From Chloroflexota bacterium (GTDB lineage Bacteria > Chloroflexota > Anaerolineae > J102): a stretch of DNA of 64,000 nucleotides. The stretch spans positions 1 to 64,000 of the forward strand of contig JAKOVD010000178.1 of assembly GCA_029782215.1 (NCBI GenBank). The letters run 5' to 3'. Below the pieces are notes generated by a model. The model worked only from the letters and a program-made list of their open reading frames with translations. It made no database searches and was not told where the DNA came from. Positions within the stretch are counted from its first letter, which is position 1. The number at the start of each line of letters is the position of its first letter. A program made the translations under genes and the position numbers. Below, one piece after another: positions 59,331 to 64,000 of this stretch.

Positions 59331-61058
59331 TCAGCAGCCACCCGCCAGACAAACCTCGAAGAGCGCCCTCTCTGCCTCTGCCGTCCAAACCGGACCCGGG
59401 GCAAGACGGCTGCCCACCGCAGGCAAGCGTTCCGCCAGCTCCATCAGGCTGAGCAGGGGAAGGTCCAGGAACTGCGGATAGACGACAACCTTGCCCGGAT
59501 AGCGGCCTTCGATGACGGCCGCGACGGCCGCGGCCATCGCCTTGATGCCGCCGACGGCCGCCACCGGACGCGACGGGTCGAGCAAGCCGGCCGCCACACG
59601 GTCGAGCACGCGCATCTGATCGGCAAGTGTCGACCCGCTCGTGCCCGTGAACTGCACCGCCGCAAGCGCGGCGCGATCCAGCGGTAGGGGCACTTCTGTT
59701 CCCTTGGGGACACCGGCATAGAAGACCATCATACCATTGGGAGCGAGCAGCGACGTCGCGCGCGCCATTAGCACTGGATCAGGGACAACAATCACAATAT
59801 CATCACAGCCTTGCCCATCTGTCAAACGCTCGACCTCCCGTTCGAGGCGTCCAGGCTCCAACTGCGGGCTGATCGCCACCTGCTCGATGCCGCGCTCTTG
59901 CGCCAGGGGACCAAAATCGCGGACCAGGCTGCGCAGCCGCGCTTCACCGCGATTGGTGACGATGACCGCACGAGGCCCCTCCGCCAGCTCAAGCGCTCGC
60001 TGCAGGTGCATGCGTCCCATCGTGCCGCCGGCGCCGGCGATCCAGACGACCCCGCCCGGCCGGAGCTCTGACCGGTTGCGCGTGAGACCGTAGGCAGCGG
60101 AGATGTCTGGACCGGTGCAGCCGACAAAGCCCAGGGGCTCATAGTGCAGGCGGCCGATATCCACCGCGACATCTCCATCCAGCGGCGCATCGGTGACCAG
60201 GTTGAGCAGCCCCGCATCCGCCAGGCTCCGGGCCGCCTCCGCCACCACCGTGGCCGCGCCGGGCTGGAGGAGCACGATGTCGTCAAAGCCTGCCCCGCCA
60301 GTGAAGCGCTCTACCAGGGTCTGTGCACCCAGGCCCGTCCCCTCACAGACCTCGACGCCCTGGGCGCGCACCCACGCCGCCAGGTCCTGCGGCGCGTCGC
60401 TCAGGACGACGCGACGCGCAGCCAGGGGCTGTCCCCAGGAATAGGTCCGCTGCACCTCCGGGTTGCCTACCAGCCAGAGTGTGCCGCCTGCCTTGGGTTC
60501 GAGCCGCCGCACAGGGGTATAGGCCACCTCGACACAGGCCCACGGCTCCAGCAGGGCGATGTCGCTGTAGCTCAAGCTGTCAGGCGTGGGGAACACATAG
60601 CACTCGTCCGCCGCCAGCACCCGCCGGTCCAGCAGCACATACTGGGCCATCGCACCGGAAATGTTGACGCCGAAGATAGCGCGCTCGCCCCCGATGAATA
60701 CGTTGGCCTGCACGCCCAGGCGCTGCCCGGGGTGGAACTGGCCGCGCCACTGCTCGCCCACCTTGATCACTGTCATCGCCGCCTCATGCCCCAGGCGGAT
60801 GGGGTCATTCGCCCAGTCACGAGGCGAGAAGAGCGGATAGCGCGGGCCCATGCGCACCATCTTTCCGTCCGAGGCGCAGATCCCCAGCGCATCCACGCGC
60901 ACCAGGAGCTCGTCAGGGCCAGGCTCAGGCAGCGGCTCCAGCACGGGCCGGCCATCCACGCCCAGGCTCTCCAGGCCCGCTCCGTGGAAGGGCCAGGAGT
61001 AGCTGTGGCCAGGCAGGGGCGGCGCAGCGCTGCGATAACGAAGCCAGTGATCGGTCAT
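59331..61058 (-). CDS. Medium-chain dehydrogenase with a duplicated Rossmann region
   Basis: Zinc-type alcohol dehydrogenase-like protein of 575 aa, about 200 longer than usual. The GroES-like catalytic part (about 1-190) carries GICASDGKM, LGHEAAM and LEPWACVE, candidate zinc and active-site residues. A first nucleotide-binding unit (about 195-330; LWLVGNPEVQ) has a poor Gly motif and ends EPLGFVGCTGPD. A second (about 345-520) has the good motif VVWIAGAGGTMGRMH and ends AVQFTGTSGSTLAD. The two ends correspond, suggesting an internal duplication. It resembles sorbitol/sorbose-phosphate dehydrogenase relatives. It sits between the epimerase and kinase genes of the sugar operon. Confidence 0.8.
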   Translation of the reverse strand: MTDHWLRYRSAAPPLPGHSYSWPFHGAGLESLGVDGRPVLEPLPEPGPDELLVRVDALGICASDGKMVRMGPRYPLFSPRDWANDPIRLGHEAAMTVIKVGEQWRGQFHPGQRLGVQANVFIGGERAIFGVNISGAMAQYVLLDRRVLAADECYVFPTPDSLSYSDIALLEPWACVEVAYTPVRRLEPKAGGTLWLVGNPEVQRTYSWGQPLAARRVVLSDAPQDLAAWVRAQGVEVCEGTGLGAQTLVERFTGGAGFDDIVLLQPGAATVVAEAARSLADAGLLNLVTDAPLDGDVAVDIGRLHYEPLGFVGCTGPDISAAYGLTRNRSELRPGGVVWIAGAGGTMGRMHLQRALELAEGPRAVIVTNRGEARLRSLVRDFGPLAQERGIEQVAISPQLEPGRLEREVERLTDGQGCDDIVIVVPDPVLMARATSLLAPNGMMVFYAGVPKGTEVPLPLDRAALAAVQFTGTSGSTLADQMRVLDRVAAGLLDPSRPVAAVGGIKAMAAAVAAVIEGRYPGKVVVYPQFLDLPLLSLMELAERLPAVGSRLAPGPVWTAEAERALFEVCLAGGC

Positions 61059-61097
61059 GGCGGAAGGTGGCAGGAAACGGTCCGGGCTCTCTCGGCT

Positions 61098-62369
61098 TCA
61101 ATCAGGACCGGCGACAAGGCGGTCGATGCGCTGGATCAATTCCATGCAGGCCCGCCCGTTGTGGTACGGGCACTTCCATGGATCGATCTTCCAGTCGTTG
61201 CGATAGAAGGGAGATGGGTCGTCAGGAGGCTCGGTGAGGAAGGGCTTGCCCAGGCGGCTCACCTTGGTGAACCACTCACCACCGTCGTGGTCGATCACAT
61301 GCCGGTCGATGAAATCCCACGACAGCTTGACCCGCTCCCAGTACTTCGGGTTGCCGGTCAGCTCGTACCCATTCATGAACCCCACCAGGGTCTCGGCTTG
61401 AATCCACCAGTGCTTGTTCGTGCGTACATGGCTGCCGCTGCGAACGGATTCGAGGAACATGCCGCCATCCTTGTCCAGGCCCACGCGGTCCACGGCGTCG
61501 AGCATCTTGAGCGCTGCCGACCGGGTGCGCTGCAGCAAGGTGGCCTCTCCCAGCAGGTCCGCCGTTTCCCACAGCAGCCAGGAGGCTTCGATGTCGTGCC
61601 CGAAGGAGCAGATCGTCTTCGACGCCTCGGTTTCCTGGAAGTCGTCGTCGAAGAAGATGCCGAGGTGCCCGGAGCCCCTGATGATCCTGTCCAGGAACAG
61701 CTCAAGCAGGTCCTCAAGCCGCTCCGACACCAGCGGCTCCCGCCACGCCCGGTAGAGTTCGGTATAGGCTTCCAGGACGTGAAGGTGCGTGTTCATCGAC
61801 TTGGGCTCGTTGTTGTCGGCCATGCGATTCTCGGCGATAGGCTGCCAATCACGCGTGAAAGCCTCACGATAGCCCCGATGGTCACGATCCTTGGTCTTGG
61901 CTTCAAGAACTCTGTATGCACTCTGAATGAACTGTAAGATACTTTCTGATCGTCTGAACTCGTAGTACTTGCAAAGTGCGTAAAGAGCGAAAGCTTGAGC
62001 GTATGTGTGCTTGATGGCGTTGGCGACCTGGTTGTCGGCGGAAAGTTCCATGAAGAAACCGCCATATTCCGCGTCGAAAAAGCGTTTTGTAAGCACATCG
62101 TAGGCCCGATCCGCTATTGCGCCGTAGGCCTGATCTTTGTACATTTTCGCGGCGGCAGAGAACGCCCACAAAATACGCGCATTCAGGACGCAAGAGCGAT
62201 TGACGCCGGGAACAGGACAATTTTGCAGATCGACGGCGCCATAGAAGCCATCGCCCCTCTCATCGACGGCATACGTCATCCAGTATGAAAGGATATTGTT
62301 CCTGAGCTCGTTCTCGAAAGCCGCACGATACGCAAGTAATTCGTCCCTTTTCATAGGTGTCTGCATCAT
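61098..62369 (-). CDS. N-acylglucosamine/cellobiose 2-epimerase family protein
   Basis: Sugar 2-epimerase or isomerase with an (alpha/alpha)6 barrel, 423 aa. Family motifs: KHTYAQAFALYAL with His121, SMNTHLHVLEAYTEL with His195 and His197, CSFGHDIEASWLLWE with His258, KHWWIQAETLVGF, and CPYHNGRACME with His403. These match cellobiose 2-epimerases, which interconvert glucose and mannose residues. It probably acts on the transported sugar or an oligosaccharide. The 5' half (61850-62360) is visibly more AT-rich than its neighbours. Confidence 0.86.
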   Translation of the reverse strand: MMQTPMKRDELLAYRAAFENELRNNILSYWMTYAVDERGDGFYGAVDLQNCPVPGVNRSCVLNARILWAFSAAAKMYKDQAYGAIADRAYDVLTKRFFDAEYGGFFMELSADNQVANAIKHTYAQAFALYALCKYYEFRRSESILQFIQSAYRVLEAKTKDRDHRGYREAFTRDWQPIAENRMADNNEPKSMNTHLHVLEAYTELYRAWREPLVSERLEDLLELFLDRIIRGSGHLGIFFDDDFQETEASKTICSFGHDIEASWLLWETADLLGEATLLQRTRSAALKMLDAVDRVGLDKDGGMFLESVRSGSHVRTNKHWWIQAETLVGFMNGYELTGNPKYWERVKLSWDFIDRHVIDHDGGEWFTKVSRLGKPFLTEPPDDPSPFYRNDWKIDPWKCPYHNGRACMELIQRIDRLVAGPD

Positions 62370-62387
62370 CTCATGGGCTCCGGCGCC

Positions 62388-63461
62388 TCAGTCTGCGGCC
62401 TCAAGGCTGCCGTCTGCGCGATAGCGTCCATAGCGGTGCGCCGTCTCGATCAGGGCGTGGACGTTGGCCGGCGGGGTCGTGGGGGGCAGCGCACAGCCCG
62501 GGCCCAGGATGAGACCGCCGCCGGGGGCCAGGATGTCCAGCTCCTCGCGCACCTTATCCACCACCAGCTCCGGAGCACCCAGGGCCAGCACCCCGCTGGG
62601 GTCGATCACGCCCAGGATCGTACTCTTGCCGCGCGTCGCCTCCTTGATCTTGGGCAGGTCGCACTTGTAGTCCAGCTCCAGCACGGCCGCGCCTGTGTCC
62701 GCCATCTCACCGGCAATGCGCGTGGCGTTGCCGCAGATGTGGTAGGACAGGGGAATCCCCTTCTCCTTCAGCCGCGCCACCAGCCGCTGTGCGTAGGGCC
62801 ATTCATACGCCTTGTAGATCTTGGGCGAACACACATCGGGTCCCGCCAGGGACTCACCGATGGACGTCATGCGGGCGCCCTGGTCCATTTGCGCCACGCA
62901 GTAGCGGTAGCTGGCCTCCAGGCTGAACTCGAGCAGGCGTCCGATGGCATCCAGACGCTTGCCCACGCCCAGCTCGTACAGAAAGACGTCCATGCCCAGG
63001 ATCATCGCCGCCAGGGAAAACGGTCCCTGGTCAGCCCTGCCCATGACATAGGCCTTGTCGCCGATCTCAGAGGCAACGATGCGTGTGGCCTTCAGCAGCT
63101 CGGGCAGACTGCCGTCCTTGGTGGGATCGGGCATGCGCAGGCTGTCGAGATCGTCGAGGCCCTTGATGGCGGGTGTGAACGACACGGGTGCGCTCTCATC
63201 GAAGTACTCGACGCCGCATCCGCAGGCCTGCGCCAGGGCGGCGGTGCCGTTTTCCAGGAGCAGCACATCATGGCCGAACTCACGCCAGGCCTTGATCTGC
63301 CCCTCCGCCATGGCCTCGCCATCCAGGAAGAACTCCGGAAACAGTGCGCCGGAGGCCTGCGCCGTCATCATGAAATTGTGCAGATCGATGGGCACACGGT
63401 CGGGGATGCCTCCCCGCAGCACGGTTTCGACCCGTTCAATCGACGTCATGGTCTGAGTCAT
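62388..63461 (-). CDS. Uroporphyrinogen decarboxylase-family protein (MtaA-like)
   Basis: TIM-barrel protein of 357 aa in the UroD/methylcobamide-methyltransferase superfamily. It starts SIERVETVLRGGIPDRVPID, typical of the MtaA branch. It has a candidate zinc site: His and Cys in LSYHICGNAT and Cys in LILGPGCALPPTTP. True HemE would have an N-terminal RQAGRY-like motif, which is absent. Members of this group are common in catabolic operons of Chloroflexota-like bacteria, where their reaction is unknown. It lies between the isomerase and epimerase genes. Confidence 0.82.
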   Translation of the reverse strand: MTQTMTSIERVETVLRGGIPDRVPIDLHNFMMTAQASGALFPEFFLDGEAMAEGQIKAWREFGHDVLLLENGTAALAQACGCGVEYFDESAPVSFTPAIKGLDDLDSLRMPDPTKDGSLPELLKATRIVASEIGDKAYVMGRADQGPFSLAAMILGMDVFLYELGVGKRLDAIGRLLEFSLEASYRYCVAQMDQGARMTSIGESLAGPDVCSPKIYKAYEWPYAQRLVARLKEKGIPLSYHICGNATRIAGEMADTGAAVLELDYKCDLPKIKEATRGKSTILGVIDPSGVLALGAPELVVDKVREELDILAPGGGLILGPGCALPPTTPPANVHALIETAHRYGRYRADGSLEAAD

Positions 63462-63497
63462 GGAACCCTCAAAAAGGCATGGTGGCGGCTTGGAGCC

Positions 63498-64000
63498 TCA
63501 GTTCCTCGCCGCCAGGCTGTCGAGATACTCCCGCATGGAGTCGTTGGAATCGAGCCGCACAATCGGGATGCCCCACTGGCGGCAGGCATAGGTGATCTCC
63601 TGGGACACGTCGCCGTCGGTCGCCACGGGATGGTTGGAGGTGGCGACACGGAACAGCAGGTCTGGGTCCGTGCCCAGGCGTACGTACACATTCGGCCACA
63701 TATTCCCGAAGAAACTCATGACCTTTTCCTTGACCTTGCCCTCCACCGCCACGGACTCACCCACGCCCAGGTGCATGACGTACTTGCCCTGGACGCGACC
63801 GAGGCGGGCCGTCGTAACAGGCCCCGCTTTGCCCAGGAAGCCCACGGCCGCGCCGGTGAAGCCATCGACATTGGCCTGGATGGTGACGTTGGGCAGGACC
63901 CTGGCGGGATCATTGCTCTTGCCCGCCCACCAGATCGACGCCGCCCCGCAGTTGGAGATGGCAAAGAAGTCCTCGCCGATGTACTTCAGGTCGCCGAAGA
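63498..64000 (-). CDS. L-fucose/L-arabinose isomerase-family protein, C-terminal part
   Basis: The frame is open to the window edge, so only the last 166 codons are seen. It reads FGDLKYIGEDFFAISNCGAA, then GFTGAAVGFLGKAGPVTTAR, YVMHLGVGES and ends DSMREYLDSLAARN. The PVTTARL/GKYVMHLG beta-barrel pattern fits the C-terminal domain of the fucose/arabinose isomerase superfamily. It is the first visible gene of the sugar operon and would convert an aldose to the ketose used by the downstream kinase (inference). Confidence 0.62.
   Translation of the reverse strand, partial: FGDLKYIGEDFFAISNCGAASIWWAGKSNDPARVLPNVTIQANVDGFTGAAVGFLGKAGPVTTARLGRVQGKYVMHLGVGESVAVEGKVKEKVMSFFGNMWPNVYVRLGTDPDLLFRVATSNHPVATDGDVSQEITYACRQWGIPIVRLDSNDSMREYLDSLAARN

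Overview
The window is high-GC bacterial DNA whose gene content points to Chloroflexota, probably an Anaerolineae- or Caldilinea-like lineage. The evidence is giant Thr-Pro-Thr-linked SdrD-B/DUF11 surface proteins, gingipain-type C25 peptidases, lipoprotein sugar binders with Ala/Pro linkers, a DUF4332 membrane protein and many dispersed palindromic repeats. This assignment rests on gene families only; no rRNA is present.

Region 1 (1-21892, all on the minus strand) is a cell-surface locus. It holds the start of one SdrD-B/DUF11 protein, a 1628-aa SdrD-B protein translationally coupled to a PorU-like C25 peptidase, a second C25 peptidase, a 2735-aa DNRLRE/DUF11/SdrD-B protein, and a broken copy of that protein's 3' end. 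The complete proteins share a very short C-terminal tail of the form aromatic/Leu-Leu/Met-Pro-hydrophobic. The SdrD-B proteins share an ordered four-domain cassette.

Region 2 (21904-32917) is metabolic: a short-chain dehydrogenase, an FGGY kinase whose 3' end runs into a palindromic repeat array, a D-2-hydroxyacid dehydrogenase, a YIP1 membrane protein, a CBS protein with a HEPN-like tail, a GNAT acetyltransferase, pyruvate kinase, rhamnulokinase and an aldehyde dehydrogenase that could oxidise lactaldehyde.

Region 3 (33036-46150) has tRNA-Val(CAC) with its terminator, a NitT/TauT-like ABC permease-ATPase pair without a binding protein, and a TetR-controlled ABC-2/HlyD efflux operon with two separate, complementary-degenerate ATPases. 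It continues with a secreted protein of unknown family flanked by two copies of the last ATPase's 3' end, and a membrane protein with a DUF4332 domain.

Region 4 (46276-51947) contains a GluR0-like receptor channel coupled to an M42-type peptidase, a small membrane protein, and a cold-shock gene with an intrinsic terminator in its leader, followed by slyD. A FeoB-like permease without a GTPase domain follows, behind an FNR/CRP-like palindrome.

Region 5 (51976-64000, minus) is a sugar uptake and catabolism operon. In transcription order it has an isomerase (partial), a UroD-like protein, a cellobiose-2-epimerase-like protein, a double-Rossmann dehydrogenase, an FGGY kinase, a lipoprotein carrying three near-identical sugar-binding domains, a double-NBD ATPase and a permease.

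The best candidates for something undescribed are the C25/tail surface system, the triple-domain binding protein, the GTPase-less FeoB and the attenuated cold-shock leader.
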